Positions 43,798 through 54,851 are shown, counted from the first letter of the stretch. The stretch: 64,000 nucleotides of DNA from Methylomicrobium agile (GCF_000733855.1 NZ_JPOJ01000001.1:1116001-1180000); one strand, 5' to 3'. Program-made: numbers and translations. Notes: generated by a model not told the origin, from the letters alone.

Positions 43798-45797
43798 ACC
43801 GGCAAGCGTCCGTACTGGCGACAATCGACCGCTGGGTCGAAGCGGGCTGGCTGAGCCGGCTAAACCACGCCTTCGCGCGTTTTCTGCGGGAACTGGAGCC
43901 GCATGCGGGCGATGCGGTACTCTGGGCCGGCGCGCTGGTCAGCCATCAGTTGGACCGGGGCGAGGTGTATCTGGACCTGGCAAGCCTGTCGCGACACCCC
44001 GGCTTGACATTAGCGATTCCAAGCGACGAAGACTGGACTTCCCACGCCGAATCCACGCAGGCGGAGCTTTCGGCACTCAAAGCGTTCGGCCTGGCGCAAT
44101 GGCAGTCCGAGCTCCGAAACTCCGCGCTGGTCTCGACAGGAGAAGGCAAAACGCCGCTGGTGTTGGACGGCAGCCGCCTGTATCTGCGCCGCTACTGGCA
44201 ATATCAACAAACGCTGGACCGGTGCATTCAGAATCGCCTGGCGCCGGCCCGTCCTGACCTGCCCGAAGCCTTGCGGAACCGAATCGATACGCTGTTTCCC
44301 GGCAGCCCCGAGCAGCCGGACTGGCAGAAAATCGCCTGCGTGCTGGCGCTGCGTTCGCGCTTCGCGATCATCACCGGCGGCCCCGGCACCGGCAAGACCA
44401 CGACATTGACCAAACTGCTCGCACTGCTGATCCAGCTCATGGAAATCGAAGCGCCCGACGCGCGCAAACCGATCATTCACCTGGCCGCGCCGACCGGCAA
44501 GGCCTCCGCCCGGGTCAGCGAGTCAATCGCCAAGGCGCTGGAGCGGCTCGACATCGATGCCGACATCAAGGAGCGCATCCCCAAAAAAGCCGGCACGCTG
44601 CACCGCCTGCTGGGCAGCCGCCCCGATTCCCGCCGTTTCAAGCATAACCGGCTCCATCGGCTTGCTGCAGACATCGTGATCGTCGACGAAGCCTCGATGA
44701 TCGATCTGGAAATGATGGCCTCCTTGCTCGATGCGCTGCCGGACAATGCGCAATTGATCCTGCTCGGCGACAAGGACCAATTGGCATCCGTCGAGGCCGG
44801 CTCGGTGATGGGCGACTTGTGCGGGGGCGCCGAAAACGCAGCCTATGATGATCATGCCCGCACCTGGATCGAACGCTATTCCGGCGAAAAGCTGCCGCAC
44901 TCGGCATCCCTGGGCAATCCCTTCAATCAACAAACGGTGATGCTGCGCCACAGCCACCGCTTCGGCGAACACAGCGGCATCGGCCAGTTGGCGCACGCGG
45001 TCAATGCGGGCGACAGCGCCCAGGCGCAGGCGATCCTGAAGAATACGGACGTCTATTCCGACCTGCTGCCCGCGCCGGCCGGCGACTATCTGCGGCTCAG
45101 AGCCCGGCCGGAACCCGATGCGGCCGACGCCCTGCTGAAAAAGCTGGTCGCGGTCAATGCGGGCTTCGATACCGACGGCAAGCCGAATCCCGGCCAGGGT
45201 TACGGCCATTACCTGGACGCGACCCGGAACCGCCCGGCCAACGACGCCGCTTCATACGACGCCTGGGCCGAACGGGTCCTGGCCGCCTTCGACGCCTTCC
45301 AGGTGCTCTGCGCGCTGCGCCGGGGCCGCTGGGGCTTGGAAGAAATGAACCGGCGGATCGAAGCCTGGCTGTTTCCGAAGCAGGCGCCGGGGCTTTGGTA
45401 CGAAGGCCGGCCGGTGATGATCACCCGCAACGACTACAACCTGGGCCTGATGAACGGCGATATCGGCATTGCGCTTTATCATCAGCCGACCGGAAAACTG
45501 CGGGTGGCTTTTCCAGCCGACGACCCATTGTCCGCCGCCAGAATCCGCTGGCTGTCGCCGCTGCGTCTGCCCGACGCGGAAACCGCGTTCGCGATCACGG
45601 TGCACAAATCGCAAGGCTCGGAGTTCAATCACGTCGTGCTGGCCCTGCCCGAAACCCAAAGCCCGGTCCTGACCCGCGAGCTGATCTACACCGGCATCAC
45701 CCGGGCCAAGGAAAACTTCACCCTGCTGGAAAGCCGCGAAGGCGTTTTCGAGCAGGCCGTCAAAACGCGGATGAAAAATCCCGCCGATTCCGGCTAA
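43794..45797 (+). CDS. recD: Exodeoxyribonuclease V subunit alpha (RecD)
   Basis: A 667-residue 5'-3' superfamily 1B helicase: ITGGPGTGKTTTLTKLLALL (Walker A), VIVDEASMIDLEMM (Walker B), LILLGDKDQLASVEAGSVMGDLC and the final FAITVHKSQGSEF / LIYTGITRA motifs. It sets the pace of RecBCD before Chi. The N-terminal domain that contacts RecC is present (residues 1-120). Confidence 0.96.
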   Translation: MNRQASVLATIDRWVEAGWLSRLNHAFARFLRELEPHAGDAVLWAGALVSHQLDRGEVYLDLASLSRHPGLTLAIPSDEDWTSHAESTQAELSALKAFGLAQWQSELRNSALVSTGEGKTPLVLDGSRLYLRRYWQYQQTLDRCIQNRLAPARPDLPEALRNRIDTLFPGSPEQPDWQKIACVLALRSRFAIITGGPGTGKTTTLTKLLALLIQLMEIEAPDARKPIIHLAAPTGKASARVSESIAKALERLDIDADIKERIPKKAGTLHRLLGSRPDSRRFKHNRLHRLAADIVIVDEASMIDLEMMASLLDALPDNAQLILLGDKDQLASVEAGSVMGDLCGGAENAAYDDHARTWIERYSGEKLPHSASLGNPFNQQTVMLRHSHRFGEHSGIGQLAHAVNAGDSAQAQAILKNTDVYSDLLPAPAGDYLRLRARPEPDAADALLKKLVAVNAGFDTDGKPNPGQGYGHYLDATRNRPANDAASYDAWAERVLAAFDAFQVLCALRRGRWGLEEMNRRIEAWLFPKQAPGLWYEGRPVMITRNDYNLGLMNGDIGIALYHQPTGKLRVAFPADDPLSAARIRWLSPLRLPDAETAFAITVHKSQGSEFNHVVLALPETQSPVLTRELIYTGITRAKENFTLLESREGVFEQAVKTRMKNPADSG

Positions 45798-45843
45798 GGA
45801 AACGCCAAATCAGCCGGGAAAAAGCCCTCATCCAGGAAAGGCT

Positions 45844-46025
45844 GTAGGGTACGCTGTGCGTACCTTTTCACTCCTTCTCATATTTTTTCACCCCTTCCCA
45901 TATCCATGGTACGCACAGCGTACCCTACAGCTCTACACCGTTGTCACCCTACGAGGTGTCTCATGACGCACGCAGCGATAGGAACGATCGGGCGACATGC
46001 CGGGAGGGTATTTTTAACCACAGCC
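45844..46025. repeat. Family D paired inverted repeat, copy 4, with conserved downstream block
   Basis: Arms starting GTAGGGTACGCTG at 45844 and ending at 45928 enclose an AT-rich loop. The following block to about 46025 is alignable with 31012-31090. It fills the gap between recD and the convergent DUF4166 gene. Confidence 0.75.
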
Positions 46026-46030
46026 TTAGC

Positions 46031-46633
46031 TTAGCCTCGGATTATCTTGAAAACTCCCCCGTAGCTGTACGTCCTGCCCCACAGCGGATGCTCGATCTCA
46101 AACCGCAGCAGGAACGAGTCGTCCGACAAAGCCTCTTCGCTGATCACCGCCCGTCCAAGCAACAGGCTGTCCGGAATGGGCAGCGTGATCGGCCCGAGCT
46201 TCAGCAAATGCCCGTTGCTGCGGTAAACGAGCCGGCCTTCTTCGACGTGAACCCTTAGACGAATTCCGAAGCCCATTCCGACATATTCGACCAATTCATG
46301 CGCCCGCCGGCTGACCATCCGCGAAGGAAACACGCAGCGCCGCCCGTCGTCCGCCCGAACATGACGATGCCAACACAACACCGAACTATCTTCACCCCGC
46401 CATTTCTTGACCTCCACGGTCATCGGTCCGCCTTTCAGATCGACCAGCGCTTTGCCCAATCGCAGCAGCTTCAGCGCCGGCCTTAACCAGTCCGGATAAT
46501 CGATGGTCATGCTGCCGGTCACGAGCGTGCTTTCCTGCAGATCGGAAATAGCGTAATGGCTCCGAATCGCCAGCGGCAGAGCCTCCCATTCTTCACCCAG
46601 CACCCTTTGCATTAAAGCCCTATTTGAAGACAT
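46031..46633 (-). CDS. DUF4166 domain protein
   Basis: A 200-residue protein with the DUF4166 features: LGEEWEALPLAIRSHY at the start, SMTIDYPDWLRPALKLLRL, and the later RRAHELVEYVGMGFGIRLRV and a C-terminal YSYGGVF. The role is unknown; related proteins occur beside saccharopine-dehydrogenase-like or SDR proteins. It is the last gene of the operon with the DUF2269 and SDR-DoxX genes. Confidence 0.8.
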   Translation of the reverse strand: MSSNRALMQRVLGEEWEALPLAIRSHYAISDLQESTLVTGSMTIDYPDWLRPALKLLRLGKALVDLKGGPMTVEVKKWRGEDSSVLCWHRHVRADDGRRCVFPSRMVSRRAHELVEYVGMGFGIRLRVHVEEGRLVYRSNGHLLKLGPITLPIPDSLLLGRAVISEEALSDDSFLLRFEIEHPLWGRTYSYGGVFKIIRG

Positions 46634-46634
46634 A

Positions 46635-47108
46635 TTATCCCCACAAAGCCGGTTTAAGGACCATCAGCATCACGATCAAAATCATCGCGGCAAACGCCGG
46701 CACGCCCAGCCAGAACCAGAGGCGCGCGCAGCGGAAATATTCCCCGGTCAGTCCGGTATTTTGCTCCACCGCCTGCCTGGACAGTTCGCGCATCCGGATT
46801 TGCAGAAAGACGACCGGCAGCCAGCAGGCGCCGGCCAACAGATACAGCATGACCGAAACCAGCAGCCAGGGCGTAGTGAGCGAAAAAGGCAACTGCTGCA
46901 GCAGGTAATAACCGGTAATCGGCTGGATCAGTACTGTCGGCGTGGTAAACCACCAGTCGGCGAGCACCACATGCCTGTTGGTCGTATAGATCGCCCGCAC
47001 ATCGCCGTGCAAATCAGCCATGAATTTGTAGAAGGCGCTGCCGAGGCCGGTGCCGAACAGCAGCACCAGGCTGAAGATATGCAAACTTTTCAGGGTCAGA
47101 TAACTCAC
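46635..47108 (-). CDS. DUF2269 family integral membrane protein
   Basis: A 157-residue membrane protein with four hydrophobic segments and the DUF2269 start LKSLHIFSLVLLFGTGLGSAFYKFMA, then WWFTTPTVLIQPITGYYLL. The conserved His and Trp in the helices could bind a cofactor. It overlaps the SDR gene by four bases and precedes the DUF4166 gene by one base. Confidence 0.82.
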   Translation of the reverse strand: MSYLTLKSLHIFSLVLLFGTGLGSAFYKFMADLHGDVRAIYTTNRHVVLADWWFTTPTVLIQPITGYYLLQQLPFSLTTPWLLVSVMLYLLAGACWLPVVFLQIRMRELSRQAVEQNTGLTGEYFRCARLWFWLGVPAFAAMILIVMLMVLKPALWG

Positions 47109-48391
47109 GGTTTCTCCTCTTCAAGAATTAACATGATCAGGGTCGCCGCCAGCAGCGGCAGATTTTTGGTTAACGGTCCGAAAGGATGCAGCCAGAACTC
47201 CGGCAGAAAAACGCTGATCACTGCCATGTAAATCAGCATGATCGCGACTTGCGCCGCCACTACCCGCCGCAGCCGCCAACGCATCAGTAATGCCAGACCC
47301 ATGGCGAAATCGGCCAGTGACGCCCCGTAAAGGACGAGGGGCGCCAGGCCACCTTCGATTCCGACGCGGCTCAGCATCCGGTAACTTTCGTCGGTCGGGA
47401 AAACGAAAGCGGATATCCAGCCGGTCCACAGCCAGACTAGCGCGATGCTCAGCGTCAATAAAGGACGCAAAAAATACAGCCGCGCATGCCAGCGTTCGGC
47501 CTGCGAAACGGGCGTCGCCCTCAGAAACCGTTCCAGCCTGGCTGGACGGCGGCCGATAAACGCCGCAAACGGATCGGGATTGGCGGTATTGCCGCGCCGC
47601 AGCATCGCCAGGCTTTGCCTGTTCAGAATCGGCTCATCCAATACCGCTGTCAACGGCAACAGCCTGTCGAGCCAGATGCCGGACATCGGGACGGGTTTCA
47701 AACGCCTACCCGAATAATCGGCCAATAGCCCCAGCAGCGCCGCAAAAGGGATCGGTTGCGGCCCTACCGCATCAATGACCCTGCGTGATGGAGTTTCGGG
47801 TTTCAGCGCCAGCACCACCGCCCGCGATATATCGTCAATATCGACGGGTTGCAGGTTCTGTTCGCCGCCGCCCGGCAGCGGCGTAATCGGCAACGCCGCC
47901 ATTGCCGCCAGCAATCCCATGCTTTTGGCACCCTTCCCGAACACGATCGACGGCCTGAAGATGAACCAGTCCAGATCGAGCGACTGCAGATGGGCATCCG
48001 CTTTCGCCTTGCTGGTGAAATAGAGGGTTTCCGCATCGAGCGCCGCACCTAGAGCGGAAATCTGCACGACTTTTTTGACGCCCCTTTGCACACAGGCGCT
48101 AAACAAGGCTGCGGGCGCCAAGTGATGCACGGCTTCGAAGCTCGTACCGGAGGACTCTTTGATCAGTCCGGCCGCATTGACCACCGCATCGATATCCTGC
48201 AAATACGGCAGCCAATCGCCGCTACGGGTCGCGTCCGCAAAATCCAGCACGATCGGCCGCACTTCCGGAAACTGCCGAAGCAGCCTTTCGGAGCGGCGGC
48301 AAACCACGGTCACGCGATGATTTTCCGCCAGCAAAATGCGCAGCAGGTGGCCGCCGATAAAGCCTGTCGCGCCAGTGAGCAGGATATTCAT
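47105..48391 (-). CDS. SDR/NAD(P)-dependent epimerase fused to a DoxX-like membrane domain
   Basis: A 428-residue protein from the ATG at 48391. The N-terminal Rossmann domain has GATGFIGGHLL (residues 6-16) and LDWFIFRPSIVFGKG. The C-terminal third (from about 305) has four membrane helices with a DoxX-like WLWTGWISAFVFP and LVLYGASLADFAMG. It would act as a membrane-tethered oxidoreductase or epimerase; the substrate is unknown. The operon with DUF2269 and DUF4166 genes and the adjacent regulator suggest an inducible envelope-lipid or redox function. Confidence 0.82.
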   Translation of the reverse strand: MNILLTGATGFIGGHLLRILLAENHRVTVVCRRSERLLRQFPEVRPIVLDFADATRSGDWLPYLQDIDAVVNAAGLIKESSGTSFEAVHHLAPAALFSACVQRGVKKVVQISALGAALDAETLYFTSKAKADAHLQSLDLDWFIFRPSIVFGKGAKSMGLLAAMAALPITPLPGGGEQNLQPVDIDDISRAVVLALKPETPSRRVIDAVGPQPIPFAALLGLLADYSGRRLKPVPMSGIWLDRLLPLTAVLDEPILNRQSLAMLRRGNTANPDPFAAFIGRRPARLERFLRATPVSQAERWHARLYFLRPLLTLSIALVWLWTGWISAFVFPTDESYRMLSRVGIEGGLAPLVLYGASLADFAMGLALLMRWRLRRVVAAQVAIMLIYMAVISVFLPEFWLHPFGPLTKNLPLLAATLIMLILEEEKP

Positions 48392-48403
48392 TTTATATTT
48401 ATC

Positions 48404-48420
48404 CTTATTTCTGAAATAAG
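48404..48420. promoter_or_regulatory. Palindromic candidate operator upstream of the SDR operon
   Basis: A perfect 17-bp palindrome CTTATTTCTGAAATAAG lies 13 bp before the SDR start, between that gene and its presumed regulator. It is a likely binding site for the adjacent GbsR-like protein. Confidence 0.5.
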
Positions 48421-48462
48421 AGAAATCAATGCACAAAACACGACCATGAGAATGACCACGCC

Positions 48463-49002
48463 CTATGATTTTTTGGAAAACGGCAGCAATTTGACCACCG
48501 AATCCCCCAGCCTGACCAACTGCATCAACGTGTTGTTGGGCAGTTTTCTCAACTGGTCGTACCAGTGCGTCATCACTTCCAGAAAATCCAGCATGTCGGC
48601 AATGCGTTTCTTGACTTCCGGATCGGTTTCGGTATCCGCATCGGCCTCGATGCTCAGGTCGCGCAGCAGCGAAAGGGTGGGATCGACCTCGCGTTTCCTG
48701 CGTCCCTCGACCACGATATTGAACATTTCCTGCACGTCCTTGACCGACTCGAAATAATCGCGCCGGTCGCCGACCTCCAGATGCGTGACTTTGATCAACC
48801 CGATACCCAGCAGCTCTTTCAGGCTGGTGGACACATTCGAGCGCGCCAGCACCAGCGTCTCGGCAATTTCTTCGGCATTCAGCGGCTTGGGCGACAAATA
48901 AAGCAGCGCATGGATCTGGGCCACGGAGCGGTTAACGCCCCAACGCGTGCCCATTTCTCCCCAGTGTAAAATGAACCGTTCCATCGCATTCGTCAGCCGC
49001 AT
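48463..49002 (-). CDS. GbsR/MarR-family transcriptional regulator
   Basis: A 179-residue protein from the ATG at 49002, behind AGGAGA. It has the GbsR-type winged helix: NRSVAQIHALLYLSPKPLNAEEIAETLVLARSNVSTSLKELLGIGLI (about 25-70), then VGDRRDYFE (wing), and a helical C-terminal dimerisation or ligand region. Such proteins are usually repressors responding to small ligands. It is on the same strand as the SDR operon, immediately upstream, with palindromes on each side. Confidence 0.85.
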   Translation of the reverse strand: MRLTNAMERFILHWGEMGTRWGVNRSVAQIHALLYLSPKPLNAEEIAETLVLARSNVSTSLKELLGIGLIKVTHLEVGDRRDYFESVKDVQEMFNIVVEGRRKREVDPTLSLLRDLSIEADADTETDPEVKKRIADMLDFLEVMTHWYDQLRKLPNNTLMQLVRLGDSVVKLLPFSKKS

Positions 49003-49016
49003 CGAAATTCTCCTAT

Positions 49017-49032
49017 TTCTGTTTAAACAGAA
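49017..49032. promoter_or_regulatory. Palindromic candidate operator upstream of the regulator
   Basis: A perfect 16-bp palindrome TTCTGTTTAAACAGAA lies 15 bp before the regulator's start codon, overlapping its probable promoter. This fits autoregulation. It shares TTTCTG with the 48404 palindrome. Confidence 0.5.
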
Positions 49033-49193
49033 TTTAGAGAAACTCAACGTTATTGTCAAATTATTTTTTCCCGAGATCATTGCATCGTCATGGCAAGACT
49101 CGTAAGGTATGACCGGAATCCAGCCGGGGTCGCCGAACGGACGCAACGCCTGCCGCTTACCGTTATATTTTTTTACAGCTTGAAGGAATGACT

Positions 49194-49751
49194 ATGAAAA
49201 TGTGTTTTCGCCGGAGTTTTATCGTGTTCGCCCTGCTCGCGCTGTTCGGCTGCGCCAAAAAACTGGACCAAGCCTCGTCAGGCATCGGCACCGGAGAAAC
49301 CTATTACGCACAGGTATCGTTTCAGTATGAAAAAGGCCGGCATTTGACGACCAATTACCGGCGCGGCATTCTGGTCCCCGTGAATACTCCGGTCCGGCTG
49401 GAAGACATCACATCGGACGAGATTTTCGTGGAAATCCTCCCGTCGCATGACAAACTGCGGGTGGTCAACGTGGAAAAGCATACCGGCGACAGCACGGCCC
49501 GCGCGTTCGCCAAGCTATTCGGCAAAAACAAGCTGGATCTGTCGCGCTTTTCGAAGCTGGAACAGGAAAACATTCTGGCCGGAAAAGCCGCGAAATCGAT
49601 GAGCAAGAAAGCGGTGATTGCGGCAATCGGCTATCCGCCGATTACCGAAACGCCGAATTTAAGCATGAATCAGTGGACTTACTGGAGTTCGCGGTTCGAC
49701 CGGTTTGTCGTCCATTTCGAAAATGACCGGGTGGCGCGGATTCAGGATTAA
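49194..49751 (+). CDS. Putative lipoprotein of unknown function
   Basis: A 185-residue protein. The ATG at 49194 is chosen because AAGGA lies six bases upstream; the ATG at 49188 is too close. The signal peptide ends at a lipobox LALFGC. The mature part has VPVNTPVRLEDI, a lysine-rich centre and a C-terminal SmpA/BamE-like stretch (SKKAVIAAIGYPPITETPN then WTYWSSRFDRFVVHFENDRV), which resembles the BamE/OmlA fold. A role in the cell envelope is plausible but unproven. Confidence 0.75.
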   Translation: MKMCFRRSFIVFALLALFGCAKKLDQASSGIGTGETYYAQVSFQYEKGRHLTTNYRRGILVPVNTPVRLEDITSDEIFVEILPSHDKLRVVNVEKHTGDSTARAFAKLFGKNKLDLSRFSKLEQENILAGKAAKSMSKKAVIAAIGYPPITETPNLSMNQWTYWSSRFDRFVVHFENDRVARIQD

Positions 49752-50023
49752 TCGTAGCTGTAATGCTTGCGCAAGGGCTTGACCACTTCCCACTGGCTGT
49801 TCAGGCCCGCCGGAAACACCACCAGGTCGCCCGGCAATATCCGCACCGGCTCGCCGCCTTCCGGCGTGACCAGAATCTCGCCTTCCAGAATATACGCGGT
49901 TTCGGTTTCGTCGAAGTCGATCGGAAAGCGGGAGACTTCTTTTTCCCAGATTGCCCAATCGGCGACGCCCAATTCTTGCAGGCGTTCTTCGCTGGGGTTG
50001 TGTTCAATCGTAATTTGCGGCAT
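49748..50023 (-). CDS. Small cupin-domain protein
   Basis: A 91-residue single-domain cupin of the EutQ/DUF861 type: VADWAIWEKEVSRFPIDFD, ETAYILEGEILVTPEGGEPV and ILPGDLVVFPAGL. One of the usual metal-binding histidines is replaced by Tyr in this subgroup. Function is unknown. It overlaps the convergent lipoprotein gene's 3' end by four bases. Confidence 0.8.
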   Translation of the reverse strand: MPQITIEHNPSEERLQELGVADWAIWEKEVSRFPIDFDETETAYILEGEILVTPEGGEPVRILPGDLVVFPAGLNSQWEVVKPLRKHYSYD

Positions 50024-50066
50024 GTGAGTTCCGATTATTGAGTAAGGTTATAAGATAAGGAGTATT

Positions 50067-50140
50067 CCCCTCTTTGAAAAAGAGGGGTTAGGGGAGATTT
50101 TAGATAAATCCCCTCGATCCCCCTTTTTCAAAGGGGGAGG
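50067..50140. repeat. Inverted-repeat element with CCCCTCTTTG ends
   Basis: A GGGGA-rich unit in which CCCCTCTTTGAAAAAGAGGGG-type and CCCCCTTTTTCAAAGGGGG-type arms face each other across AGATTTTAGATAAATC. The whole can fold as one long hairpin with smaller hairpins in each arm. Such elements are widespread bacterial MITEs. It lies between the cupin and ispB 3' ends. Confidence 0.65.
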
Positions 50141-50187
50141 TGAAGCGTCGCAAAAAAATTCATCACAGCAGATTTGCGGCATTCTGG

Positions 50188-51198
50188 TCAATAATTCCGC
50201 TGTACTGAAAACTTCGCCAGTTGAATCAGGGCGTCTTTGTAGTCGGATTCGGACAACACATCCAGCGCTTCGATCGCTTTTTCGGCTTCTTCGTCGGCGC
50301 GCTTTTCGGTATATGCGATCGCCTGCGTGCGCTGTACGACCGCGTAGACTTCGTTGAACAATTCGCGCTTGCCGTTCCGGATCGCATCGATCACGATTTT
50401 CGCATCGCTTTCGCTGCCGTTCTGAATCGCATGGATCAATGGCAAGGTCGGCTTGCCTTCGGCCAGGTCGTCGCCCAGATTCTTGCCGAGTTCGTCCTGG
50501 TTGGCCTTGTAATCGAGCGCGTCGTCGATCAACTGAAACGCAATGCCCAAATGCTGGCCGTATTTCGCGAGCCCTTCCTCGGTTGCAGGAGAAGCCCCCG
50601 AAATCACCGCCCCGAGGCGGGTCGCCGCACTGAACAAGATCGCTGTCTTGCGGGAGATCACTTCGAGGTATTTGGTTTCGGTCGTTTCGGGATTATTACA
50701 GTTCAGCAACTGCAACACCTCGCCTTCCGCAATCAGCGTGGTGGTTTTCGAGAGAATTTCCATCACCCGCATGTTGCCGGTGCGCACCATCATCTCGAAT
50801 GCACGGGAATACAGATAATCGCCGACCAATACGCTGGCCGCATTGCCCCACACCGCATTGGCCGATTCCTTGCCGCGGCGCAGGTCGGACTCGTCGACCA
50901 CGTCGTCATGCAGCAAGGTCGCCGTATGGATGAACTCGATCACCGCGGCCAGAATCAGATGCCTGTCGGTCGCCTCGCCGAGCGCCTTCGCCGCGAGTAG
51001 CAGCAGCATCGGCCTGAGCCGCTTGCCGCCGTTGCCGACGATATAGTGGCCCATTTGATTGATCAGCACGACATCCGAGCTCAACTCGTTGATGATCAGT
51101 TGGTCGACGGCTCTGGCTTCGGTTTTCGTTAGACTCTTGATCGATTCGAAATCGATCGGCGCCATCGGACTCGGGGCGGTATGTGTTTGCAATGCCAT
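50188..51198 (-). CDS. ispB: Octaprenyl diphosphate synthase
   Basis: A 336-residue trans-prenyltransferase from the ATG at 51198. It carries the two aspartate-rich motifs LLHDDVVDESDLRRG and QLIDDALDYKAN, plus GGKRLRP. It makes the C40 side chain of ubiquinone. It is divergent from rplU as in E. coli; the chain length is inferred from the context. Confidence 0.93.
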   Translation of the reverse strand: MALQTHTAPSPMAPIDFESIKSLTKTEARAVDQLIINELSSDVVLINQMGHYIVGNGGKRLRPMLLLLAAKALGEATDRHLILAAVIEFIHTATLLHDDVVDESDLRRGKESANAVWGNAASVLVGDYLYSRAFEMMVRTGNMRVMEILSKTTTLIAEGEVLQLLNCNNPETTETKYLEVISRKTAILFSAATRLGAVISGASPATEEGLAKYGQHLGIAFQLIDDALDYKANQDELGKNLGDDLAEGKPTLPLIHAIQNGSESDAKIVIDAIRNGKRELFNEVYAVVQRTQAIAYTEKRADEEAEKAIEALDVLSESDYKDALIQLAKFSVQRNY

Positions 51199-51390
51199 GC
51201 TAATCGGTATGAGAATTGGGGAGTTATTTTTGATCGTAAAGCTGCAAATCCGCTGCATTTTGACGCTACGCTGTCCGAGATTTCCCGATGAACAGCAAAT
51301 TCCCCCATCGTATTGAATAAGGTCTATTGATGTCAATAGCTTTTTTATGTTATCTTAATAAGGATCACTCACGGCCCGGCCAGATTTTGG

Positions 51391-51418
51391 TTGACGAGCC
51401 GTTAAATGCGAATATAAT
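51391..51418 (+). promoter_or_regulatory. Sigma-70 promoter of rplU-rpmA
   Basis: TTGACG (51391-51396) and a perfect TATAAT (51413-51418) are separated by 16 bp, 45 bp before the rplU start. Confidence 0.8.
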
Positions 51419-51463
51419 AGTCTGTTCACTTTTTACAGTAAATGCTTGACGGAGCTTACTCTG

Positions 51464-51775
51464 ATGTATGCGGTAATTCAAACGGGTGGTAAACAGTACC
51501 GGGTGGCCGAAGGTACGACCTTGAAAATAGAAAAACTGGAACTCGGTACTGGCGACAGCGTTGAATTCGATAAGGTTCTGCTGGTCGGATCCGGCGATGC
51601 AGTCAAAGTCGGCGCGCCTTTCATCGAAGGCGGCAAAGTTTCCGCGACCGTATTGTCGCAAGGCCGCCACAAAAAGATCAAAATCATTAAATTCAGACGG
51701 CGTAAGCACCATATGAAACAAATGGGCCATCGCCAATATTACACGGAAGTCCGGATCACCGGTATTTCCGCATAA
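51464..51775 (+). CDS. rplU: 50S ribosomal protein L21
   Basis: A 103-residue protein beginning [14 protein letters not shown] and containing [16 protein letters not shown], diagnostic of L21. The ATG at 51464 lies behind a GGAG. It is followed after 18 bp by rpmA in the usual order. Confidence 0.97.
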   Translation: MYAVIQTGGKQYRVAEGTTLKIEKLELGTGDSVEFDKVLLVGSGDAVKVGAPFIEGGKVSATVLSQGRHKKIKIIKFRRRKHHMKQMGHRQYYTEVRITGISA

Positions 51776-51793
51776 TTCTCAAAGAGGTGCATT

Positions 51794-52051
51794 GTGGCTC
51801 ATAAGAAAGCGGGTGGTAGTACTCGGAACGGTCGCGACTCGAACGCGAAAAGATTAGGCGTCAAGCGCTTCGGCGGCGAAGTCGTCAAAGCCGGCAACAT
51901 CATCGTGCGCCAGCGTGGCACGCATTTCCATGCCGGCGACAACGTAGGCCTCGGCAAGGATCATACCCTGTTTGCAACGGCAGACGGCAAAGTCGTATTT
52001 CAGGTTAAAGGCGACAAAGGCCGTAAATTCGTCAGCGTCGTTGCTGCCTAA
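51794..52051 (+). CDS. rpmA: 50S ribosomal protein L27
   Basis: An 85-residue protein: [16 protein letters not shown] start, [10 protein letters not shown] and [13 protein letters not shown]. It is near the peptidyl-transferase centre of the ribosome. AGAGGTG precedes the ATG. A terminator follows at 52129. Confidence 0.97.
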   Translation: MAHKKAGGSTRNGRDSNAKRLGVKRFGGEVVKAGNIIVRQRGTHFHAGDNVGLGKDHTLFATADGKVVFQVKGDKGRKFVSVVAA

Positions 52052-52128
52052 GCCAAAACCGAAATCCAGGGCAACTCCGTAAGTTATGCTTCGGGATTTG
52101 CGCTTAGCAGCCCGGAACTCCCCAAAAA

Positions 52129-52160
52129 AGCTCCGCCAATTCATCGCGGGGCTTTTTTTG
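52129..52160 (+). terminator. Rho-independent terminator after rpmA
   Basis: Stem AGCTCCGC / GCGGGGCT (one T-G wobble) with a 9-nt loop, followed by TTTTTTTG. It ends the rplU-rpmA transcript before obgE, 40 bp downstream. Confidence 0.85.
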
Positions 52161-52195
52161 TTTTAAACGATTGCAAACCTGCACGGCAGAGTTGA

Positions 52196-54344
<2,149 letters not shown>

Positions 54345-54375
54345 CCCCCCAAACCGCCCTTCTGGCAAAGAGAGC

Positions 54376-54404
54376 GGCGGATGCGCTTCGCTTATCCGCC
54401 CTAC
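54376..54404. repeat. REP-like hairpin
   Basis: GGCGGATGCG and its near complement around a TTCG-containing loop, 30 bp after proB. It resembles the family B and C hairpin style and may protect the mRNA end. Confidence 0.55.
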
Positions 54405-54436
54405 ACATCCATACACATAGCCGCAATCCTCCGGAA

Positions 54437-54470
54437 ACAAAAAAGGCCGAAACTCGAAGAGTTCGGCCCT
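54437..54470 (-). terminator. Terminator after rpsT (possibly bidirectional)
   Basis: Stem GGCCGAA / TTCGGCC with an ACTCGAAGAG-type loop that itself pairs. On the reverse strand it is followed by TTTTTTG, so it ends rpsT. On the forward strand CCTTTT follows and it may also end proB transcripts. Confidence 0.8.
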
Positions 54471-54510
54471 TTTGGAAGCTATCGCCTTGCTACTTTATCT
54501 GCGTAAGGAA

Positions 54511-54774
54511 TTACGCGAGCGCTTTGACTTTTGCGTTCAACCGGCTTTTGCTGCGGGCGGCCTTGTTTTTATGGATCAGACCTTTGTTCACGGCAGAATC
54601 AATGACAGGCACCGCAGTATTGTAAGCGGCTTGCGCTTTTTCCTTGTCGCCCGCGTTAACGGCGGCAATCACTTTTTTGATGAAAGTACGCAAGTTGCTG
54701 CGTTGTCCTGCGTTGCGAACACGGCTTTTTTCCGCTTGCTTCGCGCGCTTTTTAGCTTGTGCTGTATTAGCCAT
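54511..54774 (-). CDS. rpsT: 30S ribosomal protein S20
   Basis: An 87-residue basic helical protein beginning [18 protein letters not shown], with [19 protein letters not shown]. It binds 16S rRNA early in 30S assembly. It has its own promoter and terminator and is divergent from murJ. Confidence 0.97.
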   Translation of the reverse strand: MANTAQAKKRAKQAEKSRVRNAGQRSNLRTFIKKVIAAVNAGDKEKAQAAYNTAVPVIDSAVNKGLIHKNKAARSKSRLNAKVKALA

Positions 54775-54822
54775 AGTGTCTCGACTCGTGCAAAAGTATC
54801 AAGGTAAGTTAAAAGACTGGTC

Positions 54823-54851
54823 ATTATGCTGATAAATGTTATGATTGTCAA
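54823..54851 (-). promoter_or_regulatory. Sigma-70 promoter of rpsT
   Basis: On the reverse strand TTGACA (54846-54851) and CATAAT (54823-54828) are 17 bp apart, 49 bp before the rpsT start. Confidence 0.8.
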
